DNA of 6,689 nt from assembly GCA_030744725.1 (NCBI GenBank), contig JASLPZ010000371.1:1-6689 (forward strand), read 5' to 3'. The position numbers were made by a program, and so were the translations under genes. Positions 1 through 6,523 of this stretch are shown here, in pieces (within the stretch, counting starts at the first letter, position 1; the number at the start of each line of letters is the position of its first letter). This DNA comes from ARS98 sp030744725. GTDB lineage: Bacteria > Planctomycetota > Planctomycetia > Pirellulales > Pirellulaceae. Under the pieces are notes generated by a model. It searched no databases. It saw nothing but the letters and a program-made list of their open reading frames with translations, and was not told the origin of the DNA.

Positions 1-43
1 ACAAGTGATGGCTGCATCCTAGTGAGCGCAAGGAGCAATTGCC

Positions 44-1642
44 ATGGCTACAATGGCAGAAACATGCCAGCGCGACTCAGCCGTGGCGCTTGATCTGTCG
101 CGACAGCTTGTCAGGTCGCTGCAGAATCCGCGTGCTTATCGCGAAAAGACGAATGCCGTTGTACTAATCGAAACGCACATTTCGTGGGTCTTTCTCACGG
201 ACCACTTCGCCTACAAATTGAAGAAGCCGGTCCGTTTCGGTTTTCTCGACTTCAGCACCGACGAACTGCGACGCCAAGCCTGCGAGAACGAGGTTAAACT
301 GAACCGCCGCCTCGCACCGGGAGTGTACTTGGGTGTCATTCCGGTTGTGAAGACCGCGCGCGATGGGATCGCTATTGGACGTGAGGGTACTCCTGTCGAT
401 TGGGTTGTTCAGATGAGGCGACTGCCGGCGGACGCCTCTCTCGACGTGTTGATGCGAGACGGGAGGGTCCTTGCACCAGCGATCGAACAACTTGCCAAGA
501 CATTGTCCACGTTCTATGAGAATCTTCCGCCGATCATGGTCACGGTGGACGGCTTTCGAAAGAGCATTGAGAGGCACGTGGCCGCAAACCGAGAAGAGCT
601 CACCGCGGGCACTCATCACCTTGACAAGACGGAGATTCAGCGAGTTCATGAGGCTCAGCTTCGCGTACTGAAACTCGCTCCAGACCTGCTCGACGATCGC
701 GTGCGCAACGGACGCGTCGTCGAAGGTCACGGCGACCTCCGCCCGGAGCACATCTACTTCACTCCCTCGCCCGTGATCATCGACTGCATCGAGTTCAATC
801 AGGAGTTTCGCACCCTCGACGTCGCCGACGAACTGGCGTTTCTGTCGATGGAGTGCGACTTCCTCGGAGCGGCGGACATCACAGCACCGATCTTTGAACG
901 GTATGGGGAGCAAAGCGGTGATCATCCGGCACGGCAATTGATCGATTTCTATCGAATTTACCGTGCGTGTGTGCGAGCAAAAGTGTGTGCACTTCGCGCA
1001 GAACAGCTCAGGGGCGAAGCACGAACGAGATGGCTCGTTTCCGCAAAACAGTATCTTGACCTCGCCAGTCGATACACTCACACCTTGGGGCCGCCGATGC
1101 TAATCATGGTGTGTGGACTGCCGGGCACGGGCAAGTCGACGATTGCCCAGACGATCAGCAAAGAATTAGACCTCGAGTTGATCCAAACCGATGCGTTGCG
1201 GAAAGAGGTTTTTGGAACAACTGCCGATCGCAGCGGCTTCGATGAAGGCCGCTATCGACCAGAGAACCGGCAGCGTATCTATGAACAGATGCACAGCCAG
1301 GCGGACGAGCTGTTGAAGAACGGCCAGTCCGTTATCCTGGATGGAACGTATCTGGCGGCTTCTTCGCGAACCGACGCTGCCAGGTTGGCGGAACAGAATC
1401 ATGCCGAGTTCCTCTCGGTGCATTGTCAATGCCCGGAGGAAATTGCCATGCAACGCATCGAAGCTCGCGCACAGGAAGGCAACGCAGATTCCCAAACACG
1501 TCCCGAGTTTTTCGATCGACAGCGACAGGCTGAAGAGGATGACACACAAGCGTCTTCTGTGCTCTGTGTGGACACCTCGTCCGGCATCGTTGAACCAATG
1601 CGAGAGATCTTCAAATCGTTACGAGAGATCCTCATTGATTGA
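44..1642 (+). CDS. Fused aminoglycoside-phosphotransferase-like / P-loop kinase protein
   Basis: A 532-residue soluble protein with two domains. Residues ~35-340 resemble the APH/protein-kinase-fold family often annotated as 'aminoglycoside phosphotransferase family protein/AAA family ATPase'. Visible motifs are a YKLKKPV segment with candidate ATP-anchoring lysines (K58, K60), a catalytic loop HGDLRPEHI (229-237) and a metal-binding aspartate in IIDCIEF (D247). Residues ~351-532 form a small P-loop kinase-like domain with Walker A GLPGTGKST (358-366), an acceptor-side TD (382-383), a DGTY motif near 433-436 and an arginine-bearing lid region (R471, R475). The start ATG is preceded by AAGGAG (30-35) at 8-base spacing; ATG 53 is the in-frame alternative. 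The loop residue normally Asn (HGDxxxxN) is His here. The substrate is unknown: the family name does not imply antibiotic resistance, and a small-molecule or cofactor phosphorylation role is only inference. Family assignment is firm, function is not. Confidence 0.88.
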   Translation: MATMAETCQRDSAVALDLSRQLVRSLQNPRAYREKTNAVVLIETHISWVFLTDHFAYKLKKPVRFGFLDFSTDELRRQACENEVKLNRRLAPGVYLGVIPVVKTARDGIAIGREGTPVDWVVQMRRLPADASLDVLMRDGRVLAPAIEQLAKTLSTFYENLPPIMVTVDGFRKSIERHVAANREELTAGTHHLDKTEIQRVHEAQLRVLKLAPDLLDDRVRNGRVVEGHGDLRPEHIYFTPSPVIIDCIEFNQEFRTLDVADELAFLSMECDFLGAADITAPIFERYGEQSGDHPARQLIDFYRIYRACVRAKVCALRAEQLRGEARTRWLVSAKQYLDLASRYTHTLGPPMLIMVCGLPGTGKSTIAQTISKELDLELIQTDALRKEVFGTTADRSGFDEGRYRPENRQRIYEQMHSQADELLKNGQSVILDGTYLAASSRTDAARLAEQNHAEFLSVHCQCPEEIAMQRIEARAQEGNADSQTRPEFFDRQRQAEEDDTQASSVLCVDTSSGIVEPMREIFKSLREILID

Positions 1643-1708
1643 GTTGGTTACGCTCGGGTTCCGAGAGCGCGCGGGGCCGTTCAAGTTCTCGTGCGGATCC
1701 GCAGGAGG

Positions 1709-1742
1709 CTGACTATCAAAGCTCAATGTATGTCAGTTTTTT
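1709..1742 (+). terminator. Weak candidate intrinsic terminator after the fused kinase gene
   Basis: A 5-bp inverted repeat, CTGAC (1709-1713) and GTCAG (1732-1736), is followed directly by six T residues (1737-1742). The loop is 18 bases and the stem is short, so this is a marginal terminator. Its position between the kinase gene and the CdsA-like gene fits a transcription break in this 165-base gap. Two further small dyads lie upstream in the same gap: CTCGG/CCGAG (1653-1657/1661-1665) and the palindrome GCGGATCCGC (1693-1702). Confidence 0.25.
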
Positions 1743-1794
1743 AGATGGGCGCAAGACTTGCGTAGAAACAAAGTGCTGTGCCTGTGCATAAATC

Positions 1795-1799
1795 AGGAG
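1795..1799 (+). promoter_or_regulatory. Ribosome binding site that sets the start of the CdsA-like gene
   Basis: AGGAG lies 8 bases before the GTG at 1808. The upstream in-frame GTG codons at 1778 and 1784 have no comparable purine-rich sequence before them, and this motif would fall inside the coding sequence if they were used. This favours GTG 1808. Confidence 0.65.
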
Positions 1800-1807
1800 C
1801 GCGTGCA

Positions 1808-2797
1808 GTGGATATTGTGACAAGTCCGTTGAATGTTCTCTGGCTGCTGGGAGCCATGATCGCCGCATTGGTTGCCGGATCGGCAGTGCGTGTTGCTTGG
1901 CTCGTCACCACGCATAGTGAGAAGACCGCCGCCTTCTTGGCACGTTTGAGAACCTGGTGGGTGCTAACGTTGTTGTTTGTTGCTGTTGTGCTGCTCGGCC
2001 GCACCGCCGCAGTGTTGTTGTTCGGAGTAGCAAGTTGGTTGAGTTTGCGTGAGTTTTTCAACATTACGGCAAAACGCACTGGCGTTCATGCGGGCCAGTG
2101 GCTGGCCTATGGCATCGTTCCCATAAATTATCTTTGGGTCTGGTTGGGCTGGTACGATGTGTTGTGGGTCAGTGTGCCTGTCGGTTTGTTTCTTCTGGTA
2201 TCCGCCTACACGGTGTCTGCTGGAAAAACCAAGGGGTTCTTGGTTGACGTCGCGGTCGAGCTATGGGGCGTGATGTTGTTAGTGTTTTGTCTGTCGCACG
2301 CCGCCTTGCTGTTCGCACTTCCCAAAGCGACGAATCCAGTAGCAGGCGTTTCCGGCTGGTTTTTGTTCTTGGTGTTGTTGACCGAGATGAACGACATTGC
2401 GCAGGCTCTGTGGGGCCGGCGGTTCGGCAAGCACCAAGTGACGCCGCGCGTCTCGCCACACAAGACTTGGGAAGGATTGATCCTCGGTGCAACGACGACC
2501 GTCTTACTGGCGATGATGCTGGGATCACTTCTGACGCCGCTCGATGGATATCCTGTATTCGGCAAAGGCGACACAGCAATTACATTGCCGTTGTTCTGGT
2601 CCGCCGTAGCTGGACTGATCATCGCAATCGGAGGCTTTTTCGGGGACATCACCATGTCGGCCGTCAAACGCGATTCAGAAGTGAAGGACAGCGGGACAAT
2701 ACTGCCCGGCATGGGAGGCGTATTGGATCGCGTTGACAGCCTTACGTTCACAGCGCCTCTCTTCTTTTACTTCGTGTACTTTCTTTGTGGGCATTAA
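1808..2797 (+). CDS. Phosphatidate cytidylyltransferase-like membrane protein (CdsA/YnbB type)
   Basis: A 329-residue polytopic inner-membrane protein, expected to condense CTP with phosphatidic acid to give CDP-diacylglycerol, the activated donor for phospholipid head groups. About eight hydrophobic segments are visible. Near residues 193-223 there is an NDIAQ...GRRFGK...SPHKTWEG stretch, and near the C terminus (284-310) the CdsA signature SxVKRxxxxKDxGxxLPGxGGVLDRVD. NDxxQ in place of the DxxAY of housekeeping CdsA recalls the YnbB-like (COG4589) branch. The signature His before GG is Met (residue 302). I chose GTG 1808 because of the AGGAG at 1795-1799; an upstream GTG at 1778 would add ten residues but lacks a ribosome binding site. 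The next gene starts 3-18 bases after the stop, so the two are almost surely cotranscribed and sequential in one pathway. Family call is strong; whether it is the sole or a paralogous CDP-diacylglycerol synthase cannot be told here. Confidence 0.9.
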   Translation: MDIVTSPLNVLWLLGAMIAALVAGSAVRVAWLVTTHSEKTAAFLARLRTWWVLTLLFVAVVLLGRTAAVLLFGVASWLSLREFFNITAKRTGVHAGQWLAYGIVPINYLWVWLGWYDVLWVSVPVGLFLLVSAYTVSAGKTKGFLVDVAVELWGVMLLVFCLSHAALLFALPKATNPVAGVSGWFLFLVLLTEMNDIAQALWGRRFGKHQVTPRVSPHKTWEGLILGATTTVLLAMMLGSLLTPLDGYPVFGKGDTAITLPLFWSAVAGLIIAIGGFFGDITMSAVKRDSEVKDSGTILPGMGGVLDRVDSLTFTAPLFFYFVYFLCGH

Positions 2798-2815
2798 CAT
2801 GTGGAAAATGGAAAG

Positions 2816-3454
2816 ATGACTGCCAGATCTTTGAATCGCGAGACGACCGTTTCGGACGAGCAACATTCCGTGAGCCGACTCAACGTCCCCAATCTCCTAT
2901 GTGCGATGCGTTTGGCCGGCTCGCCTGTCCTGGTTGGTTTGGCAATCGGAAATCAACCGGAAATCTTCGTGGCGCTCTTGGTTTTTCTATTGCTCACTGA
3001 CTGGCTTGACGGCAAGTTGGCGATCCTCTGGAAGCAGCGGACAACGTTCGGCGCGCGGCTGGACAGCGTCGCTGACCTGACCATGTATTCCGCGCTGCTG
3101 TTTGGGGCCGTGTGGCTGAAGTGGGAGGTTGTGCGAGGCGAATCCGCGTGGTTGATCGCCGCCGTGGCGACACACGCGGTGAGTACCGGCTTCAGCTATG
3201 CGAAGTTCCGCCGTCTGCCCAGTTACCATACGCGATCAGCCAAAACATGCTGGCTGTTGACGAGCATTGGCGCGATTTCGCTGTTTTCCGGCTGGTCAGT
3301 GTGGCCGCTACGGATTGCGTCTGCCGCCGTCGCTTTTACGAACTTGGAAGCAATAGCGATTACGACTGTGCTGCCAAAGTGGCGAACCGACATCACCTCG
3401 ATCTATCACGCCTGCCGCGACACACGAAACACCCGCCAGCGTCCTGCGACGTAA
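2816..3454 (+). CDS. CDP-alcohol phosphatidyltransferase family protein
   Basis: A polytopic membrane enzyme of 212 residues from ATG 2816 (217 from GTG 2801). The family transfers a phosphatidyl group from CDP-diacylglycerol to an alcohol, releasing CMP. The N-terminal NVPNLLCAMRLAG segment is typical. The active-site signature DxxDGxxA-x9-GxxxDxxxD is clear: in the longer numbering D67, D70, G71, A74, G84, D88 and D92, with correct spacing and all four metal-binding aspartates kept. The Arg that normally follows A74 is Ile75. Several hydrophobic segments follow, and the C terminus is basic. The head group (glycerol phosphate, inositol phosphate, serine or other) cannot be deduced. It directly follows the CdsA-like gene, its presumed donor supplier. 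Neither start has a strong ribosome binding site: GTG 2801 lies 3 bases after the previous stop, ATG 2816 has a weak GTGGAAA upstream, and translational coupling is possible. Its last 49 bases overlap the opposing VTT gene. Confidence 0.88.
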   Translation: MTARSLNRETTVSDEQHSVSRLNVPNLLCAMRLAGSPVLVGLAIGNQPEIFVALLVFLLLTDWLDGKLAILWKQRTTFGARLDSVADLTMYSALLFGAVWLKWEVVRGESAWLIAAVATHAVSTGFSYAKFRRLPSYHTRSAKTCWLLTSIGAISLFSGWSVWPLRIASAAVAFTNLEAIAITTVLPKWRTDITSIYHACRDTRNTRQRPAT

Positions 3455-4098
3455 CGCAGCAGAATCGGCAGCACGCTCAGCAGAACTAGCGCAGCGATCA
3501 ACTGCCACGAGAATACGCTCGCAACCCCCTCGTCGGCTAACTGCCTCACACTTGGAACCCGCGACCCGGCGTAAACAAAAATGATGTTCCCCGGTAGCAT
3601 CCCCAACTGGGTCGCCCACCAGAAACTACTCGCCCGTATCGGTGTCGCGCCGAACGCATAGTTGGTGAAGGTATACGGACAGTGCAGCACGCGAAGCATG
3701 AACAAATAGGACGCACCATCCCGCTGAATCGCATCGTCGATGCGTCGAAGGTGATACCCGAATCTCGATTGGACCACGTCTCGCAAAATGTAGCGACTTG
3801 CGAAGAAAGTCATAATTGCTGCGACTGTGAGTCCACAATTGACAATCATCACACCGCGCCAGAGACCGAATAGCCACCCAAAGACCAGCGACTTGCCCGT
3901 CGTTCCAGGAACCAAACACACCAGGACGTAGATGCCAAACCCGATCAACAAAGTACGAATCGGACGTTCTGCGATTTGCTCGCGAAGTGCGGTCTCGTGA
4001 AGGACCAACTCCTCCCAAGTCAAGTAGCGGTGGGCCATGATGGCGATAAGAGCCACAAGAGAAACGAAGACGATGATCGGAATTATCTTCCGCTTCAT
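3406..4098 (-). CDS. VTT-domain (TVP38/TMEM64, DedA-like) membrane protein
   Basis: A 230-residue integral membrane protein with the VTT (SNARE-associated/DedA) architecture: an N-terminal membrane segment (~5-22), a hydrophobic block from ~48 leading into PGTTGKSLVFGWLFG (64-78), FFASRYILRD (98-107), then the conserved RxxxxPYTFxNYAFGAT stretch (R136, P141, N146, G150), an LGMLPGN turn (~165-171) and a last membrane segment (~197-214). Members of the wider superfamily move or scramble phospholipids or undecaprenyl phosphate; the substrate here is unknown. The start ATG has GGGTGA 4 bases upstream. A strong hairpin lies 28-62 bases before the start codon. The last 49 bases overlap, tail to tail, the CDP-alcohol phosphatidyltransferase gene on the other strand. 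Placement beside lipid-synthesis genes fits a lipid transport role, which is inference. Confidence 0.87.
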   Translation of the reverse strand: MKRKIIPIIVFVSLVALIAIMAHRYLTWEELVLHETALREQIAERPIRTLLIGFGIYVLVCLVPGTTGKSLVFGWLFGLWRGVMIVNCGLTVAAIMTFFASRYILRDVVQSRFGYHLRRIDDAIQRDGASYLFMLRVLHCPYTFTNYAFGATPIRASSFWWATQLGMLPGNIIFVYAGSRVPSVRQLADEGVASVFSWQLIAALVLLSVLPILLRYVAGRWRVFRVSRQA

Positions 4099-4125
4099 CA
4101 GCTCACCCAGCAGTGTTCGATCTTT

Positions 4126-4160
4126 GATAGTCGTCTTTCGCCCCGCGAAAGGCGACTATC
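4126..4160. repeat. Strong 16-bp stem-loop between the small gene and the VTT gene
   Basis: The arms 4126-4141 and 4145-4160 are complementary over 16 positions with a single G-T mismatch pair and a 3-base loop (CCC). It occupies the 119-base gap on the minus-strand transcript, shortly upstream of the VTT start codon. There is no T-tract on either side in either direction, so it is not a standard intrinsic terminator. It could be a processing or stabilising structure, an attenuator-like element or a Rho-assisted end. Confidence 0.8.
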
Positions 4161-4217
4161 GGACAGTAATTCCTTGTACGATCCCCAGTTGCTTGTATCG
4201 AGTCATCCGAGGCACAC

Positions 4218-4439
4218 TCAGTCGGTGCTAGGCTCGACGATATGGAGCCGATTCTCCATCGCAAGCATCGCTTGCGCCATTCGATACGACCACAAGGCGT
4301 ACTCTTCGCGCGCAGAATCTGACTCGGGAAGACCGTCGTGCGAGATCAGTGCTTGCATCGCTAATCCGGCGAATTGACGGATCGTGAGGAGATCGTGCGT
4401 CGTTGTTAATTCTGGTGCGTGCGGCGGCTTCTCACTCAT
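4218..4439 (-). CDS. Small conserved-type hypothetical protein
   Basis: A 73-residue soluble protein, not firmly recognised. The central part (about 21-61) reads as two amphipathic helices: LTIRQFAGLAMQALIS, then an acidic linker, then EYALWSYRMAQAMLAMENR. This pattern, an 'IRxFAxxAMQAL ... YxxAxAML' layout, recalls short proteins of unknown function found in prophages and bacterial genomes; the resemblance is from memory of the pattern, not a search. The ATG at 4439 is preceded by AAAGGA (4446-4451) at 6-base spacing, a convincing ribosome binding site. An in-frame extension to 4499 would add 20 residues without such support. It lies 69 bases after the phosphoesterase stop, on the same strand, and may share its transcript. 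No membrane segment, signal peptide or catalytic motif is visible. Confidence 0.72.
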   Translation of the reverse strand: MSEKPPHAPELTTTHDLLTIRQFAGLAMQALISHDGLPESDSAREEYALWSYRMAQAMLAMENRLHIVEPSTD

Positions 4440-4445
4440 AGCCTG

Positions 4446-4451
4446 TCCTTT
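4446..4451 (-). promoter_or_regulatory. Ribosome binding site that sets the start of the small gene
   Basis: On the minus strand this reads AAAGGA, 6 bases before the ATG at 4439. It selects this start over the longer in-frame reading beginning at 4499. Confidence 0.7.
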
Positions 4452-4508
4452 CGTTCGAGAACCGTGTAACGACACAAAGCGAAGCAAAATGCGTGCCACA
4501 ACTGCACC

Positions 4509-5363
4509 TCAACGATCTCGCGAGACAACCCCGTTGGGAAGGCGCTTCCCGCGACGTGGGAAGTCATGGTTGTTTATGGGTTCGAAACAACCGGTGTCGT
4601 CGAAGTACATGTAGTGGGTCACGTGGATGGTGTTTGGTCTGAAGTCGATCACGTTCAACGTGTTCAGTTCTCGTTCACGACCTCGGCCGCGGCGCGAGGT
4701 CGTTGTGCCACATTGGACAATGATGATGCCTTGGTGGCCACTTTCGAGACTTGGATAGATGTCGAGCGAATTACCGATGTACGATCGATGCAGATGGCCA
4801 CCCAGAATCAGGTCGACTTCCATCTCGACGAAGCGTTTCATCGCCCGTTTGGCTTTAGGCATGATTTGGTCACGTTCGTAGTCCGGAGCCGGAGCGAAGT
4901 GATGGTGCGCGACGACGATCTTCGCCATGCCATCGCGATCAGTGGTGAACGCCTCTTTGCAGAAATCAAGCTGGGCGGGGTAGATTCTCCCGTTGGAAAT
5001 TGCCGCCCGAGGCGACGTTGAGTTGAGGCCGACAATTGTCGCCTCATCGGAACGCCAAACCCGGTCTAGCTCGTCTGAGATGTAGCGCCGGTAAAGCCCG
5101 AAGGGATCCTGCCAACGCTCGACAACCCGATAGAGAGGCACATCGTGATTGCCCGGTGTGACGACCTTTGGCACGTCGGGCAGGCGATCGAGAAAGTCCA
5201 TGGCTCGGGCGAACTGGGCGGTCTTGGCTCGCTGCGTGAAATCGCCGCTGACGACGATGAAATCCGGCTTCAATTGAGGGGCGAGTCGCTGGACGGCCTC
5301 GCCAATCTTCTCAACGAAGGGTGGTCCGAAGTGTAAATCGGAGATGTGCAACAGTCTCAGCAT
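4509..5363 (-). CDS. Class III metallophosphoesterase (calcineurin-like, CpdA-like fold)
   Basis: A 284-residue soluble phosphohydrolase. The complete metallophosphoesterase motif set is present, in numbering from ATG 5363: DLH (9-11), GD (40-41), GNHD (71-74), a metal-binding His in HHH (153-155) and GHLH (189-192). The protein opens directly with MLRLLHISDLHFG, as family members usually do. The substrate could be a cyclic nucleotide, a lipid pyrophosphate or another phosphoester; nothing visible decides this. An in-frame GTG at 5438 would add 25 polar residues and start only 15 bases after the lipid kinase stop, but its GGAG touches the codon, leaving no spacing. ATG 5363 also lacks a clear ribosome binding site, so the start is uncertain and the fold is the reason for my choice. 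It is probably cotranscribed with the lipid kinase. The C terminus is basic (RRGKRL). Confidence 0.87.
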   Translation of the reverse strand: MLRLLHISDLHFGPPFVEKIGEAVQRLAPQLKPDFIVVSGDFTQRAKTAQFARAMDFLDRLPDVPKVVTPGNHDVPLYRVVERWQDPFGLYRRYISDELDRVWRSDEATIVGLNSTSPRAAISNGRIYPAQLDFCKEAFTTDRDGMAKIVVAHHHFAPAPDYERDQIMPKAKRAMKRFVEMEVDLILGGHLHRSYIGNSLDIYPSLESGHQGIIIVQCGTTTSRRGRGRERELNTLNVIDFRPNTIHVTHYMYFDDTGCFEPINNHDFPRRGKRLPNGVVSRDR

Positions 5364-5453
5364 GTCCAAGCTCGAAGGGGGTGTGAAAGTTGCTTCATGT
5401 TCAGCCGAGATTTCCCATTTGATTCCGCCTTGATTCACCTCCGTTTCATCAGA

Positions 5454-6428
5454 TCACCTGGGTGCATCTATCGAGCTGCCCGAGGCCTGGCCTTGCGGTA
5501 GTCCAATGGCCGCGGCTGGCGAGACGTTGCTGACCGCCGGAGCCTGCGTTCCCGCCACAATTCGCAACGCCAGCGGGAGCACCTCAAAAGTCGCTTCCAC
5601 TTCACGAATCGGCTCGCCGTCGATACTGAACAGCATTTCGGGCTTCGATGACACCCGGACGCGCCTCGAACGGAAGTTCTCAATGCGATCTCCTCCAGAC
5701 GAGACGCCTACTGCGTAGTTCAGGCCCGCGGCGAGCAAGTCCAGTGTTGGCAATACCGGGATGACCGTCACGTCGAGCAGCCCGTCGTTGACAAAGGCTC
5801 CGCGAGCGATTGGGAAGCCGCCGCCCAGATAACGGCCATTGGCGATTGTCAATCCATAGATCCGAGAATCATAGCTACGATCGTCAAGTTCCATCTGGAT
5901 GTCGAACTGGGGAAGTTTGACCAATTCCGTGGCCGCCGTCATCCAATAGGCGAAGGCACCCCAGCGAGCTTTGTCAGTTTCGGTAATGTCGGCCGCCACC
6001 TGCCCGCCGAATCCGGCTGAGGCTGCGTTGACGAGGTAAGCCGTTTTTCCATCGAACACTCGCACGACGTCCATCGGCACGGAGTCGCCGGAAAACGCCA
6101 GCGACAACGCCGACTCCAGATTGTCTAACGGAATGCCCACTGAACGAGCCAGGTCGTTGCCTGTGCCCAACGGGAGGACGGCCAAATCAGCCCGTGCGAA
6201 ATCTTCCGCCATGGCATTCGCAGCTTGACTGACAGTGCCGTCGCCGCCCGCGACAATGATCCGTTCCGCTCCCTGCTCGATGGCCGATTGAACCTGGGTC
6301 TGTACGTCATGCCCATTCGCTGTAGCCCGGAACTCGCACGTTGGAACGACGGCGAAACGGCGGAGCAAGACCTCCAGATTGCCCGCTGCTCCCGCTTTGG
6401 CGTTATAGATCAGGCAGGTTCGTTTCAT
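5454..6428 (-). CDS. Diacylglycerol kinase / YegS-type lipid kinase
   Basis: A 324-residue soluble or membrane-associated kinase of the DAGK catalytic (LCB5/YegS/DgkB) family, expected to phosphorylate diacylglycerol or a related lipid with ATP, giving phosphatidate. Motifs: an N-terminal IYNAKAG (7-13), the nucleotide-binding GGDGT (61-65), PLGTGNDLAR (86-95), NDGLLDV (214-220) and a SIDGE motif (268-272) whose Asp is the likely catalytic base by family analogy. The last ~30 residues are rich in Ala, Pro, Ser and Gly and look like a disordered tail. ATG 6428 is chosen because MKRTCLIYNAKAG is a family-like N terminus, with GAAGG (6433-6437) 4 bases and AGGAG (6439-6443) 10 bases upstream. 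A longer reading frame to 6524 has no such support. Phosphatidate is the substrate of the CdsA-like enzyme encoded on the other arm, linking the two blocks. Confidence 0.9.
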   Translation of the reverse strand: MKRTCLIYNAKAGAAGNLEVLLRRFAVVPTCEFRATANGHDVQTQVQSAIEQGAERIIVAGGDGTVSQAANAMAEDFARADLAVLPLGTGNDLARSVGIPLDNLESALSLAFSGDSVPMDVVRVFDGKTAYLVNAASAGFGGQVAADITETDKARWGAFAYWMTAATELVKLPQFDIQMELDDRSYDSRIYGLTIANGRYLGGGFPIARGAFVNDGLLDVTVIPVLPTLDLLAAGLNYAVGVSSGGDRIENFRSRRVRVSSKPEMLFSIDGEPIREVEATFEVLPLALRIVAGTQAPAVSNVSPAAAIGLPQGQASGSSIDAPR

Positions 6429-6523
6429 GATGCCTTCGCTCCTGTGGTGGCAGCCAGCAGGACTTCCGATGTGCGACGCAACAGCAAGACTTTGCACGAA
6501 TTCGGCTACAACACAAGGGAGCA

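Noticed and set aside
1..22. Possible tail of an upstream gene ending at TAG 20-22 (frame 2)
   Set aside because: Only six codons are in the window, too few to tell a true C terminus from chance.
164..1081. A 305-residue open frame on the minus strand inside the fused kinase gene
   Set aside because: It is antisense to a gene with clear HGD motif and family-like sequence, has no recognisable motifs and is rich in Arg, Val and His as expected for a shadow frame.
44..1642. Calling the fused kinase an antibiotic-resistance gene
   Set aside because: The APH-like fold is widespread in kinases of unrelated substrates; the C-terminal P-loop fusion and the setting give no support for resistance.
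2206..2751. A 181-residue minus-strand frame antisense to the CdsA-like gene
   Set aside because: Low-complexity Ser/Thr/Pro/Arg composition and no domain; the plus strand carries the CdsA signature and membrane segments.
4516..4550. Palindrome TCTCGCGAGA (4516-4525) and hairpin GGGAAG/CTTCCC (4536-4550) as a terminator of the phosphoesterase gene
   Set aside because: Both lie within the coding end of the gene and no T-run follows on the minus strand; the short stems are likely to be incidental.
4578..4588. GGGTTCGAAAC, which looks like a tRNA T-loop
   Set aside because: It lies within the coding C-terminal part of the phosphoesterase, and no matching acceptor stem or anticodon arm is visible around it.
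4566..5021. A 151-residue plus-strand frame antisense to the metallophosphoesterase
   Set aside because: The minus strand holds all five metallophosphoesterase motifs in order; the plus frame has none and no ribosome binding site.
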